Positions 24,490-36,492 are shown, counted from the first letter of the stretch. The stretch is DNA of 64,000 bases from Apoda limacodes (GCA_946406115.1 OX291545.1:28949153-29013152); one strand, 5' to 3'. Numbers and translations are program-made. Notes: generated from the sequence alone by a model not told the origin.

Positions 24490-25030
24490 GTGAGTTAGAT
24501 AACATTTCTAAAATTTATAATTATTATTTTTATCCTTATTAATTACATTATTTTATTTCAGTAGTTAGAGGGACAGAAAAAAAATATATATGATACTTTT
24601 TGTCATGATCTAAATTTTGCACGGAATATTATTTTTTGCGGGAGAACTGGGGACAATTCGTGAAACACTTACGTTGACTTAAAAAAAAAAAATTCCTCCC
24701 TCTAATATATGATATATATATATAAGGTGATACGTACGGATACTATAAGTAAGAGATTAGTTTTTAACATTTGGCTTATACAACAGTAAGTATCCGTCAC
24801 AAGCATCAAAAAAACACATCCAAAAAAATTAAAAAGCACATCACAAAAATAAAAAAAAAAATAGATTTATGAGGGGTACATATTCAGTCCAAAGACTATT
24901 TTATTAAAGATTAGGTACGCCTAAAACGGCAGTACAATCCCAAAAACGCGTTATCAAATGGTTGTATACTTAATACGATCATTAATGTTATGTGTATATT
25001 GTTATGTAATGTGTATTTATTGTTATGTGA
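24490..25030. other. Start of intron or intergenic sequence
   Basis: It contains AT runs, a (ta)n stretch at about 24707-24724 and A-rich simple sequence at 24800-24865. No exon seen. Confidence 0.5.
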
Positions 25031-25196
25031 TGTGTATTTATTAAAACATATTCACGTACTAATAAAAAATAGGAATCTTTGTGTTCAGTTTCATTCGTCA
25101 GATGCGTTGTTAATGTGTATTTATTAAAACATATTCACGTACTAATAAAAAATAGGAATCTTTGTGTTCAGTTTCATTCTTCAGGTGCGTTGTTAA
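25031..25196 (+). repeat. Tandem duplication, 2 x 83 bp
   Basis: Two adjacent 83-base units begin tgtgtatttattaaaac and differ at about two positions (cgtcagatg versus ttcaggtg). Partial shorter units of the same atgtgtatttatt motif precede it from about 24990. The near identity indicates a recent slippage or unequal exchange event. Confidence 0.9.
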
Positions 25197-26746
25197 AACA
25201 TAGAATCCGCGGAAACTATCGCCGATTCAAGGTCAATTTCAGGTCAAGTTAATAAACTTCATGTTGTCCTAAGAAATTGTGTATTTAATCAGTACTATGT
25301 CACCCTCGTCATTCCCTTGGCATTTAAATTCTGAAAAATCTAAATATTCCAAAAGTGACTGGCCCAATTTAGATTTATATATTCATAACATTACCTATCT
25401 TTGTTACCCATTTTTTTTAGAAAATTAACCTTAAAAGTATAATAAACGAAATATCTCTAAAAGTTACCCAACTTTTGTATATTCACCCATATCATAAAGT
25501 TTTATTACATCTTATCTATCTTCAAATTATAAAACAGTCGATTTAAAAACATGTCAACAATACAAATTGCAATAAAATATAATGCAACCGGTTACGCCAA
25601 ACACACACATAAACTAAACAATCCTACACTTATCCGACAAGATTATCCACATAATTTAATGTTTAACAACCTAACTCTATTGCATTTTTGTACTTTTTAT
25701 TCGGCAGAGTTTTCTGCCTGCTATTAATAGGGCACTCTCTGGAAACCAGTGGAACTTGTCTTTAAGCTTGTTAATATTTTTTTGCGTATTAAGTAATAAG
25801 CGATAGGCATTATTTTATTTATCTTATTTATTTCTTTAAGCCTCAATAGGTTTCAATTGGTTGTTTTTTTAAATATGATAAATTCTAAAGAGAGTTTTTT
25901 TACAAATTTTTACCTTTACGACCCAAAATGGGAACTGACCTGTACATGGCTTTTTTAGATATTAACTTGTTATCAAGCGGGTTTTTTAAGATTTCAAGCA
26001 ACCTTAAAACCTCTGGTTGTTTAGGCGGCTTCGCGTCCAATAAATATTTTTTGTGTAATTTTAATTATGAATTTTTTTTTTCGTAGTTTACTATGACTAT
26101 TAAGGTCAAGGTATAAAGGTCAGGTTTGTTGATAAAACAAACAAACAATCTATATACAATTATAAAACAAGTAAATTTGAGTTGCTCTTGGAACTACCAG
26201 TGTTTCTTCAAAAATCTTTTGTTTCTGATACCTCGTTTATTGAAACTAGGATATAACTACATACCCGACTTTAATAAGCAAAGCTGCATGACGTAGTTAC
26301 TAATTTTACAATGCCTAAGCTTTGAAACAACAAATATTGTAAACTAAACATTCATTTTGTTATTATTTAATTTTTGTAAACCAAACCAACAAAACAAGGC
26401 ACAAACGCTACGATTTAAATAGTTTAAATCGCTTAGTCGCACGTTTTATACCACCCTCTATAATTGCTCTAGTCTGGTCTGCGTAATGTGTTTAACAGTC
26501 TTTCCACCATGTTCTGAGATTAACTATCCATGCAGTACATTGTGTTCTATTTAGATAATTGTAGATAGGTAGATATAGTAAAGAGCGCGTAAATAGCAAA
26601 TAGTTTTGGTTGTACAATTGAAACGGATTGTGACTAACTTCTCGCTATTGGGTCATGCTAAAGTTGTGCATGCACTTTGGGTTCACGTGTATTATAGTAT
26701 ACGTCACTATGTATGATCAAGATTTTGTCTGTCTGCGTCTTAGTAG
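25197..26746. other. Gene-free AT-rich stretch
   Basis: Nothing with splice signals or repeat identity was recognised. Confidence 0.5.
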
Positions 26747-26775
26747 TTTTTTTTTACAAAATGTGTAAAAAAAAA
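26747..26775. repeat. 12-bp inverted repeat with homopolymer arms
   Basis: The arms tttttttttaca and tgtaaaaaaaaa flank the loop aaatg. Low complexity makes chance plausible. It lies 40 bases upstream of the 16-base repeat array. Confidence 0.6.
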
Positions 26776-26815
26776 GGGTTTGTTTTAAATCTTCTACTGT
26801 TTCTTTGCCTCCGAC

Positions 26816-26930
26816 GCATTTAGACTAAAACGCAAAAGGACAAAATATACGCATATGGACTAATCTGCTTTTGGACACATTCGCATTTGGACAAACTTGC
26901 ATTTAGACCATTTTGCAAAAGAACCAATAT
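26816..26930. repeat. Cryptic 16-bp tandem repeat, about 7 units
   Basis: Units begin with gca/gct and follow the pattern gcatttggacNaactt. Examples are gcatttagactaaaac, gcttttggacacattc, gcatttggacaaactt and gcatttagaccatttt. Six of the seven units are 16 bases long and one is 19. Strong spacing with weak sequence identity suggests an old minisatellite or a periodic binding array. Confidence 0.7.
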
Positions 26931-27692
26931 GCTTTATAACTTACTCTGGTAGGACAGAATGGTGCAGGGGTCAACTAGGCCCTCAAACCACAAGCTAAAT
27001 CTGTGGGTCAAATTAAAATAACTACAAAAAGTATAAGCTTCTAATACTTTTGGTAGGAAATCAAATACTTTCAAGCTAATTCCTAGAAATATTTGACATC
27101 TTAACAAAAAGAAATAAAAGTACAAAAATATTAAGTTTAAGTTTTTTAAAATTAAAATTAACTTCCCAAAGTTTCTGGAATATAAACTGCCAGTGATAAA
27201 TAAAAAAATTATATTAAAAAAAATAATATAATAAAGATCTTGATAAGATCTATCACTTCTGTAAGGAAACTACTAGTCTACGATCAATATTTATCAACTA
27301 AAGCAGCTAATATATATTAAAATAATAAATTCAATTTATATGAGTCATAAATAAAATAACTGCCTTATCACAGTTTTCATGGTTTTATCTACGAAAAGAA
27401 ATAGAATCCCATACAAAGTTTCATCGCCTACTTAATCTTCTAAGACATGATTTTCCAAAAGTGATGAAACACAACATTAGTTTTCAAAGAAAACGCCAAA
27501 CACCTTTATGGATTTAAATTAAAAAAGAAAAATCACATTATTACCTTTTAAGACTGCGATAGATCTCGTATATACGCCGTTTATGTGCAAATTTTGTGGC
27601 CAAACTATAGCACCTTCAGGATTGAAAAAAATACATGTTATAAAACTTGCTTTTGTCTAGTGCATTACCTGACTAAATGATTTTAATTTTCA
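26931..27692. other. No gene seen
   Basis: AT-rich; only a small palindrome around agatcttgataagatct near 27234. Confidence 0.45.
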
Positions 27693-27977
27693 GTGTTCCG
27701 TACCTGAAAGGTTTATTAGGAACCCTATTACTAAGGCTTCGCTGTCCGTCCGTCCGTCCGTCTGTCACCAGGCTGTATCTCATGAACCGTTATAGTTAGA
27801 CAATTGAAATTTTCACAGAAGATGTATTTCTGTTGCCGCTATAACAACAAATAACAGAAAAAAATAAATATTTAAGGGGGCTCCCATACAACATACAAGA
27901 TTTTTTTGCTCGTTTTTATAGATAATGGTACGGTACCCTTCGTGCGCGATTCCAACTCGCACTTGGCCGATGTTTTT
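27693..27977 (-). repeat. Interspersed repeat (cggcc...ggtacggaaccct)
   Basis: This is the minus-strand copy of the family at 15407-15838, without the internal duplication. It shows gttccgtacctg at its 3' end, a (gtcc)4-like simple run, ggctgtatctcatgaac, ctcccatacaac and acttggccgat at its 5' end. The short frames around it (27813-28054) are by-products of the repeat. Confidence 0.8.
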
Positions 27978-28625
27978 GTATTTAGTGCAATAAAAAATTT
28001 GGTAATAACCATTGTTTGAAGCCTTGTGCAAGTTTTGCAAAGCGTGTATTGCATTTGCTTGTAATGAAAGTTAAATAATTAGAATAGCTTGTTATCCAGT
28101 GCAGGTACTCTAAGTTATAGCAAGAAATAAAAAATGTGACTAGAAAACGGTAGAAACATTAAATTCCATACAAAATAATTTAGTTTTTAGGCTTTATAAT
28201 GGCTGGCATAAATTACTTAAGAAGTATATAACGAAAGTATCTCATAGTTATGTATTTTCCAAAATATTCAACGTTTTAACTTATTAAAAATCACATATTT
28301 TACATTTATATTTACTATTAATCAATCAAATTCAAGTATGTTTCTGAGAACAGCTTTAAATTGACTATACAACCTTTATAAAAAAGATACGGTAAAAAAC
28401 TCAATTGTTTAAAGTAATAATACATTTAATGTAATTGTTCTATGTTATGATAACAAATTAGTGTACCTTTTACTGAGGCTTACGAAAATTTGAACGGATT
28501 TTATTTAGTATTATTTAAAGAATAAGTGAAAATATCTTTGTATATTTTCCCCCTATTCTCTTAATTTTTTAAAACTTAAAATTTTAAGAGCTTTAAAACG
28601 TCAGTGTGCCCAAAAACCTTTAACA
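27978..28625. other. No gene seen
   Basis: AT-rich sequence without recognised features. Confidence 0.45.
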
Positions 28626-29216
28626 ATTTGTAAAAAATGCTATTAAACAGTCATTCGCCGACGCGGGTCCGTCAGATCTATCGGGTCTGAAAATAACGAG
28701 CCCTCTCTTAATGGGATCTAAATCGAACGTGATCAAACGTCATTTTTTTTCAATCTTGTGGTGTTTTGTTTAATTAACTCGCTACAAGCAAGTTTTATTA
28801 AAAACTATAAAAAACATTAAATGTGAAAGTAAATTTGTTTATTTGTTCGTTGGCTTGTCCCTCTTATACGCCGCTAAGAAGCATCCAATTAGCTCACATA
28901 TAGTTATAAGAATATAAAAGAACATAGAGTTTTTATTCCGGAAAATTTAAAAGTTTCCGCAAGACGATCTTCAGCTACAGCTCTAGCTTGCTATAGCAAA
29001 CTTTCGTACTATAATCATATGTATATGCTATAATAAAGGAGTTGCTGTAAAAAACCTATGGCGATATCCAAATTTAGCGTAAATGAAAAGCGGTAGATCC
29101 CACAGAAACCGGTAGAGGCATTTTTTATTTAAATAACTTAACTAAACTCATCAGCGTGTACCTATTTATTATGCAAACTCATGGCAGGCGTACAGTTTGT
29201 CAGGGACATATATTTA
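28626..29216 (+). repeat. 600-bp direct repeat, copy A
   Basis: It is near-identical to 31513-32132. By eye I count about nine substitutions over some 545 aligned bases plus a few indels. The first part carries a GC-richer block (cgccgacgcgggtccgtcag, ggtctgaaaataacgag). The second is Lep1-like (aaatgtgaaagtaaattt, ccggaaaatttaaaag, agctctagcttgctatagc). Relative to copy B it lacks about 35 bases at the start of the Lep1-like part and has 13-14 extra bases (ttaactcgctaca) before it. No open frame. Confidence 0.92.
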
Positions 29217-29531
29217 ACTTTTGAAGTATGTTTTACTTTTATTTATTATGTCCTTTTACTTAATCAGCAGCTTTAGTTTGTAATAAAATTTTATCCCCTT
29301 TCCTGACAATTACGAATGACATATTCTGTTTAACATAAATAAATTTAATGAATGCCTTAATCATATTGAACAATATAATCATAATATTTCATTATTAATA
29401 ATATCGATTTTTGTTTATATTCAATATAAATTTATATAATTTGCAATGTTTAATATCTGCATATTATTCACATTTTCCGTGTCCAATCCTGACTTACTTC
29501 TTACGGTCTGTCTAGAATCAGAATTATGGGT

Positions 29532-29790
29532 ACACTAGCTTTTGCACGGGGGTCTAACCGCACTAAATTCGGTTTTCGGTGTAGGATTTAAACTTCAACG
29601 GAATCTCCTCAATTATAGGAAAAAAACCGTCTGACACTTGACGTTTTTAAGTAGCCTATGTCCTTCCGCGGGACTCAGAATATCTCCATGTCGAATTTCA
29701 TCCTTATAGGTACAGCGGTGTAAACGTGAAGAGGTGACAGACAAACAGACAGACAGAGTTACTTTTGTAGATACAATATACGTATGGATT
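29532..29790 (+). mobile_element. Interspersed element (agcttttgc...catgtcgaatttcatc family), copy 1
   Basis: It matches 36241-36492: agcttttgcacggg, aactcctcaat-type, gacttgacgtttt, agcctatgt, ctccatgtcgaatttcatc, gtgaagaggtgacagac and a terminal acttttgtagatacaat-gtatggatt. The end wording (attataatattagtacggatt in copy 2) resembles Helitron-like termini in reverse orientation. Non-coding and degenerate. Confidence 0.7.
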
Positions 29791-30457
29791 ATTCTGTCCC
29801 TGGTCTTTCATTTTACCGCTAATTACTTTTAAGCTGGTATTTAGGACTTTTATGATACCTACATATTCAAAGCCTCATTAGTGCAAATAAACTGCTATCA
29901 GAAACAGGTTTACAGAGATGGACTTCGGGGAATCAAAACATATATATATACACAAACTTTACCATTGGGATAAAATAATAAACTTTATGTAATAAGTACA
30001 AATTCCACCACACTGTTCTTCGTAAACGTGTTTAGACATCAAAAAACTGGTGCGCATTGCTAAAGGCTGATCAATACGAGACATAAAATGTACTGAGAAC
30101 GAGACGATCTTCTTACATATTTATATATCAGGTTCTACTTTTTGTTCAATCGACGCGCGTCGCATTCGATTACTTTTTTATTTTTCCCACACTATACAGT
30201 GGGTATTCTTTTATACATATTTAATGTGCGTGTATTTCTTATTGAATTAAATACATTTTTGTAGGTACACGTGAAACAAAAATTATTAATTTCTGCTCTT
30301 AACTTCATCCGTGTATACTTTAAGAGTAAACGATTTTGAAATGCGATTCAATTTTATTTATCCACCCCTGTTTGTTAGTCATAAAACATTACTCTAATTT
30401 TTAATGGAATTAATTTTGGAAAACCTTTAAAAGAATACGATTCGGAGCGCCACTCAG
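29791..30457. other. No gene seen
   Basis: AT-rich sequence between two repeats; no signals recognised. Confidence 0.4.
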
Positions 30458-30708
30458 CGTGCTTCATACAAACGAATTTCTCACTTATTCTTGACACTTG
30501 CTGATAAAACACCACGAAATTTTGAAAATAAGTTCTAGAAATAAATATCTAGGTCTGCAGTGTGCCAGTTATCTTATTAATTTTATAGTTCAAAAGTTAT
30601 ACAGGAATCTAGTTCATACAAATGGTTTCAAAAAAGATTTCTAGTTAATCAAAACATTTATAAGATTTTGGAAAACCATAGACATAGGTATTCGGCTTGA
30701 TTATATCT
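30458..30708 (+). repeat. Unnamed interspersed repeat, copy 2
   Basis: This is the partner of 10722-10980, with the same ordered landmarks (cgtgcttcata, tatctaggtctgcagtgtgcc, agttcaaaagtta, taggtattcggcttg). It lies between the two arms of the 600-bp duplication. Confidence 0.75.
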
Positions 30709-31512
30709 TAAATTACTTCTTAAAGTAATTAAAAATTTATTGACCCCTAAATAATTTGTAATTAGATTGTCTATATTTATTTGTCTGAAGAGCATATTTT
30801 AGTATCTACTACTTTTATCTACTTTTATATAAAATGTGTTTCTAAAAGTTTTAACAGGTAATAAATACCAATTAAAAAATATCATTTTATTAACATGTTA
30901 TTGTAATGTTTATCTGGGTCAAAAAATTATTATGTAACAATTACATATTAGATTAGTAAAGATAACACATAACTTGGTTAAGATTAGTTGTAATGAAGTT
31001 ATTAAACAATTTAAACTTCAAATATAAAATTAATCTACCGGTTAGATTAGCATATCTCTATACATATAATACTAAATTAATCGACTGATCCAATATTCGT
31101 GAACAGTGTAGTCACTATCGAAATATACCAAGTGTGAAGATTAGTTCATATCAAGTTGAATTATTGTACTATGCCATCCATAGTGAGGCTCCCTTAATTT
31201 AATACCGATTCTAAAGCTATAAATCGAATTGTAAACTGTAATCAACTATTTTATGATTTAAGATTAGAGACTGAAGTAAGCTATATACTTACAAATTATA
31301 TAAAGACATTAATGGAAAAAATAACTCAAATCTAAAACTAAGACAAAGTCTCCGTACCCTGACTATGATGAATGGTTCTTTAATAAAATAGCAAAAAGTA
31401 ATCAAAGTTGAGTTAAAGTATACATTAATCAGCTTTAATCCACTAAGAGCTGGGTTTTCTATTTGACAGCAGCTTAGTTCCTTTGCAATTAACGTCAAAA
31501 TGGTTCGCAGCC
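30709..31512. other. No gene seen
   Basis: AT-rich. A 69-codon minus-strand frame at 31289-31498 is unsupported. Confidence 0.45.
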
Positions 31513-32132
31513 ATTTGTAAAAAATGCTATTAAACCGTCATTCGCCGACGCGGGTCCGTCAGATCTATCGGGTCTGAAAATAACGAGCCCTCTCTTAATG
31601 GGATCTAAATCGAACGTGATCAAACGTCATTTTTTTCAATCTTGTGGTGTTTTGTTTAAGCAAGTTGTATTAAAAACTATAAAAAACATCCTATTATATA
31701 GTAATAAATCCATACAAAAATTTTAAATGTGAAAGTAAATTTGTTTATTTGTTCGTTGGCTTGTCCCTCTTATACGCCGCTACGAAGCATCCAATTAGCT
31801 CACATATAGTTATAAGAATATAGAAGAACATAGAGTTTTTATTCCGGAAAATTTAAAAGTTTCCGCAAGACGATCTTCAGCTACAGCTCTAGCTTGCTAT
31901 AGCAAACTTTCGTACTATAATCATATGTATATGCTATAATAAAGGAGTTGCTGTAAAAAACCTATGCCGATATCCAAATTTAGCGTAAATGAAAAGCGAT
32001 AGATCCCACAGAAACCGGTAGAGGAATTTTTTATTTAAATAACTTAACTAAACTCATCAGCGAGTACCTATTTATTATGCAAACTCATGGCAGGCGTACA
32101 GTTTGTCAGGGATTATTTTCGACATATATTTA
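31513..32132 (+). repeat. 600-bp direct repeat, copy B
   Basis: Copy B of the duplication at 28626-29216. It holds a 35-base segment (cctattatatagtaat...) missing from copy A and lacks copy A's 13-14 base insertion. Its right edge has 10 additional bases (ttattttcga) before the shared catatattta. Private indels in both copies with very few substitutions point to a recent duplication followed by small deletions, or to two insertions of one young element. Confidence 0.92.
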
Positions 32133-33559
32133 TACTAAAATAATAGATATATATTAATATATGTCACATTATAGATAGGTGTAGATCTCAAGAAGGTGAG
32201 TGAAATAGAAAATAACCAACTATACCAAATGCTTCAATAGATAAATTTGTAGAGCTCTAGAACTTACACGGACTATAAGAATTGTTGCAAGTTCTAGTCC
32301 TAGCTTGAGGTTAATGTTATGACCGCGTCTTTGCGATGAAAATTTTTATTTACATTGATGATGACGGCATTTGTGATATATTTTCTTTGAAAACTAACCT
32401 TTAGGGAGTCTCAAACGAAGAGAGATTATTTCTATGCATTTATATATTATTTATACTAGCTAAAAGCACAAAAAAATAAGAACAAACAAACAAAAACGGT
32501 TTTATTAGATATCTTCTCGAAAAAGTAAAGAGCTTTAAAAACAGACTCCCTCATAATGCTACTTAAATGTTACGAGAAACTTGAACAAAGACATTATTCA
32601 GCAAACTCCATGGATTTAACAGTCTATGTTAAATCCAAAATTGTTTGTAGGCATTATTTATACTGCAAGCAACAGTTTGGTTCTTTTATAGTTTCGTTTT
32701 ATTACTGGATTTTCGTCGAACTCTTTGATGTTGGACTGTGATAATAATTTATATTCTAAGCGTTGTGTCAGTCAAAAATCTAAGGTATAAAGAAAATAAA
32801 GAAATATAGATTAAAACATCATTTGCGTTTTGCACACCTTGCGTTTTTTTACAAATATAGCTAATAAAAATATAAATAGACTAATTTAAAACGATTTAAA
32901 TTTTAGTCACACGGTTTTAACGAAATATATTTCGTTTTTGACGTGAATTCGATAAACGTCGTACCGGCTGGCAGTCCCGAAAAAATGCGACATAAAAATA
33001 TTTTTTTTACATTTTGTACATTTGAAAACTTCATACTCCGAAAGTTCAAAAGTTACAAAAGTGATTGTTATATCGTGTAAAGATCGATATGACGACAGCA
33101 TAAAAATATATGTTTAGGCCTCCCTTCACCTCCCACGTTGACGTCATAGACCTCGGGAGTGTGCACTGAAAATGAGGCATCGTCGTGCAAGAGCCGTTTA
33201 GCAACACTCGCGCTAGCATCAATAATCTTAGTTTGATTTAAACAAATTTACTAATTTATAAATAAGAATAAAGTCTTAGCTTTATTTAAAGTGAAAAATC
33301 TAGTTCTTATTTTTTTCAGATTCTTAAAACACTGGCTTTAAGAGTTAGAGAGGGCATAAAATTTCCAATTTTAGAACCCAATAAATTGCAAAATAAATCT
33401 TAGATAAGAACAATTTCGAAACCGCAAAAGCGTTTTTGAAGCCCTGTCTAACTATATACCGCACAATAGGGTGTACGATAAAAAATTCAACCCATTTCAT
33501 GTATGGAATGATATTTTTTTTTATAACAAATCTGTGGGGCGGTTTACAAAAAATCCTTA
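32133..33559. other. No gene seen; one perfect stem and one GC-richer patch
   Basis: At 32611-32637 an 11-bp perfect inverted repeat (tggatttaaca / tgttaaatcca) flanks the loop gtcta. At 33120-33220 a GC-richer patch includes a CRE-like tgacgtca (about 33139). No splice-flanked frame was found. Confidence 0.45.
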
Positions 33560-33676
33560 CTGAAAATATCAGTTGAATCAATGCAAAGACTGAAGAATCA
33601 TAAGGATATGACATACGGACATGATAAATTTGTAAGGATTCCGGTTTTGCCAATTGGCTGCGGAACATTAAAAAAG
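33560..33676 (+). repeat. Interspersed repeat, 3' end
   Basis: It ends with aaggattccggttttgcc, aattggctgcggaac, the degenerate form of the ggttccgtttttgcc / ggctacggaacc end seen at 6183-6283 and, inverted, at 43727-43800. The upstream part (gtatggaatgatattttt, from about 33500) probably belongs to the same element. Confidence 0.5.
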
Positions 33677-33717
33677 GGGAATTTAGTCATAAGCCCGCCG
33701 GCCTGGTCCAGTGCTAA

Positions 33718-33844
33718 TCAACAGACATTCGGCACTCGGCTGTCAGATTTTTTCATATTACAACAACCAAGACCGACAATTTAACGCAACCTCCAAATCT
33801 AGGAGGAGCTCAGAGGCCACGAGCAGCTTGCTAATTATGGAGGT
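33718..33844 (+). other. Protein-like relic followed by a weak donor
   Basis: A 37-codon frame runs from 33718 to a stop near 33829, reading for example TDIRHSAVRFFHITTTK and TQPPNLGGAQRPRAAC. A GGAG|GTAAAT donor-like site follows near 33843. Composition differs from the background. No convincing acceptor precedes it. A mobile-element ORF fragment is more likely than a host exon. Confidence 0.25.
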
Positions 33845-35789
33845 AAATAATGATTTTATTAAACTTTTAAATATATTTTTTTATAAGGAATGGCATATAC
33901 AGAATTAGCTAGAGCTGAGCTATATCAAAAGAGAGAGCTAGGATTTCTTTTAATATTTTAATCAGTTGCTGAATAATCAGTTTTAAATAGGTGCATAAAT
34001 ATGGATTTATCTAAGGTACTAAACTGCAAATGAGCTAGAAACTAAGAAACGATATGTAAGTACTCATATCGCGTTTTTAATTTTAAATTTTATCTTCATT
34101 CAGTAAAGGGCAGTAGCTGCACGAATATTCCCACAGTACTCAACGTTTATTTTATTTGTAAAATCTAAGAATGTTAAAGTACATACTACTTCCAACCTTA
34201 TGTTTGCCGTGATTAGGTAGGAAATTAATATAAACTTGATATCCTTTGCCCTATTTTGCTACATGTTTCTCGAAAGCTTCAGACGCTGATTAAACCTGAT
34301 ATCAACAAATACGTCGGTGTAATCTTCCTTTAACACTGAGATCAGGTTTATTAATTAGTTCGTCTATTTTTATTTTTTGTTATAAGTGGAGTGGAAGTCT
34401 TGGTAATAAAATAGCTAAGCTACATGTTTTTTCGAGGTTACTTGCCAGAGGTAAAAAAAGACAAGTTTCTGTCCTTGTTTGGGTAAATGATCTAATAAAA
34501 TTTTATTAATAGTTATCAAGTTGATTCGTTATAATTTTTGTATTTTTTCTATCAATAGGATCTTTGAGAAAACAAAATTGACTGCAATTTGTAGTTGCAC
34601 TTTATATCGGTTGTTGATTGGATAGTCGAGGGCAATGAAAATCCGAGACTAGGCTTTACATAAGATCTAACAACATTTTTGGTGCAAAAGTTGCGAAAAT
34701 TTGAAAAAGAAAATGAAATTGGATACTATAATATAATTTAAAATTTTAATATTTTACACCGCAACGACCTTGGAAGAAAATGAAATAATTTTGCGCGTTT
34801 TAGGTATTTATTTTTATCAGAGATATCAATTTTATTTTTCACGCTTTTTTTATTTGCATTAATCTTTAAAATTGTATTTTATAATATGATGACATGAAAT
34901 AAAAACCTTTTTAAGCTATGAAATTTTGAAATGGATATAGTTTAGAATTTTTTCCTTTTATGAACCTAAAAAATAATGAGAATTTCGTGTAGATATATTG
35001 TATAGTTAAAGTGGCACAAGACAAATTAGATATGAGCCAATGTTCCTTTTTTCAATACACAAAGTGTCACACGTTTTCAACACACGTGTAGAACCTTTCA
35101 AATTTAAAATTTGACACGCGAATACCATAGGATAATGTATCTAAAAAATACAGGTCTTTCCAAATTTTTGTGATGGCTATAATTAAATTTGATTATAGTA
35201 AATGTACACGTACGCTTAATAATTTTACGTAGGGTTGTAAAAACGTTTTCATGATTACGGAGATCTCTATTAAGGTGATGGTGGCCCAAACGATGTTAAG
35301 TTTGCAAGAATTTGATTAATTTTGTTACAGTCTTTAGTACATTTTTTGACGTGAAAAAAATAAATATTATAGTTCAAACCTTAATGTGGTTAATTTGCTA
35401 ATAATATAGTAATTTGCCTATTAAAACACTCTCTCTATTTTTACACTCTATTTTTGGGCTCTAATTAAAATCGTTTGAAGAACTTAGAGTAATATTCTCT
35501 TCACTCTTATTTCATAAAATATATATTAATATGACCCAGTGAATTTGCTAATTTCATAATTCTAATTAAATATTTGAATTTTATACCGACAAAAAACGAG
35601 CAAATCGAGATTTTCAATGTGCGGTCACGTGATAGCGCATATCGTACGTGAAACTGTGTCTTTTTGTATGCTTCAATAGTGTAATATGTCTTTGTACACT
35701 GATCGAAACGGCACACTTTTACAAGGGTACGCCATAGCCTTAAAGTATTTTGTTCAATAAATAAATACTATTTAAAAATAAAAATATTT
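33845..35789. other. Gene-free AT-rich stretch
   Basis: Nothing recognised; frames at 35104-35289 and 35507-35716 are short and AT-rich. Confidence 0.5.
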
Positions 35790-36134
35790 TTGGATATTAC
35801 ACACAACGCCATCTAGTTCCAAACTAAGCAAAGCTTGTACTATGGATACCAGAAAACGGATATAAATAAACATATATCTTTTTCTCAAACACGCTACGAT
35901 ATGCGACCATATCTTGCACAAGCTTCTTTGGGATAGATCGTGCTTGCAGTATTGTATCAGAGAGCGACCCGCAATGTTTTATCTGTCCGCCCTAGCGGTC
36001 AAATATGTGTAAATAAATACATATTATGTATGGAAAACACCCAGTCTCAAGACAAGCACAATTTTTAATTACTTCAATTTATTATCAAGTACGGGAATCG
36101 AACCCACGCCCAAACACTGAGCCACGGAGCTGAC
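35790..36134 (-). mobile_element. tRNA-derived SINE interrupted by a 125-bp unit
   Basis: On the minus strand it begins gtcagctccgtggctcagtg (A box) and reaches a clean B box (gggttcgattcccg). It proceeds to tgtatttattta, is then broken by the unit at 35879-36008, and resumes with gaaaaagatatatg, gtttagcttt-like wording and gatggcgttgtgtgtaa. The tRNA-like head is better preserved than in the copy at 23690. It is not a functional tRNA: only the promoter-box part is tRNA-like. Confidence 0.8.
35879..36008 (-). repeat. 125-bp unit nested in the SINE
   Basis: On the minus strand it runs catatttgaccgctagg ... gtttgagaaaaag and matches 21764-21892. In the other SINE copies the body passes directly from the tgtatttat part to the aaaaa-tatat part, so this segment is an insertion, or a subfamily-specific module, between them. 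Confidence 0.7.
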
Positions 36135-36240
36135 GAATAAATGTTTTCCTTAATATGTGTTTTATATTCTCAGTCGTATTTAAAATCGTGTATGAAAGTG
36201 CACGAAATCGGTACCGCATATAATATAAGGATATAAGTAA

Positions 36241-36492
36241 TTATAGCAGTACCAGCTTTTGCCCGAGTTTTCAGCCGCCCTAATTTCGGTTATGGGTTAC
36301 CTACATATGTTTAACGGCAACTCCTCAATCATAAAATAAATCGAGTGAGACTTGACGTTTTCAAGCAGCCTATGTTCTTTCCCGGGACTCAAACTATCTC
36401 CATGTCGAATTTCATCTTAATCGTGAAGTTTGAGCGTGAAGAAGTAACAGACAGACAGAGTTACTTTCGCATTTATAATATTAGTACGGATT
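36241..36492 (+). mobile_element. Interspersed element (agcttttgc...catgtcgaatttcatc family), copy 2
   Basis: This is the partner of 29532-29790 and the better-preserved copy: ccagcttttgcccgag, ttcggttatgggttacc, gacttgacgttttcaag, ctccatgtcgaatttcatc, gtaacagacagacagag and the end tttataatattagtacgga. No ORF. Confidence 0.75.

Noticed and set aside
28626..32132. The direct duplication as LTRs of a retrotransposon
   Set aside because: The copies do not begin TG and end CA at matching positions. No primer-binding site, polypurine tract or gag-pol trace lies between them, and the copies themselves contain a Lep1-like segment.
33345..33668. 107-codon minus frame
   Set aside because: It overlaps the end of an interspersed repeat and has no family resemblance.
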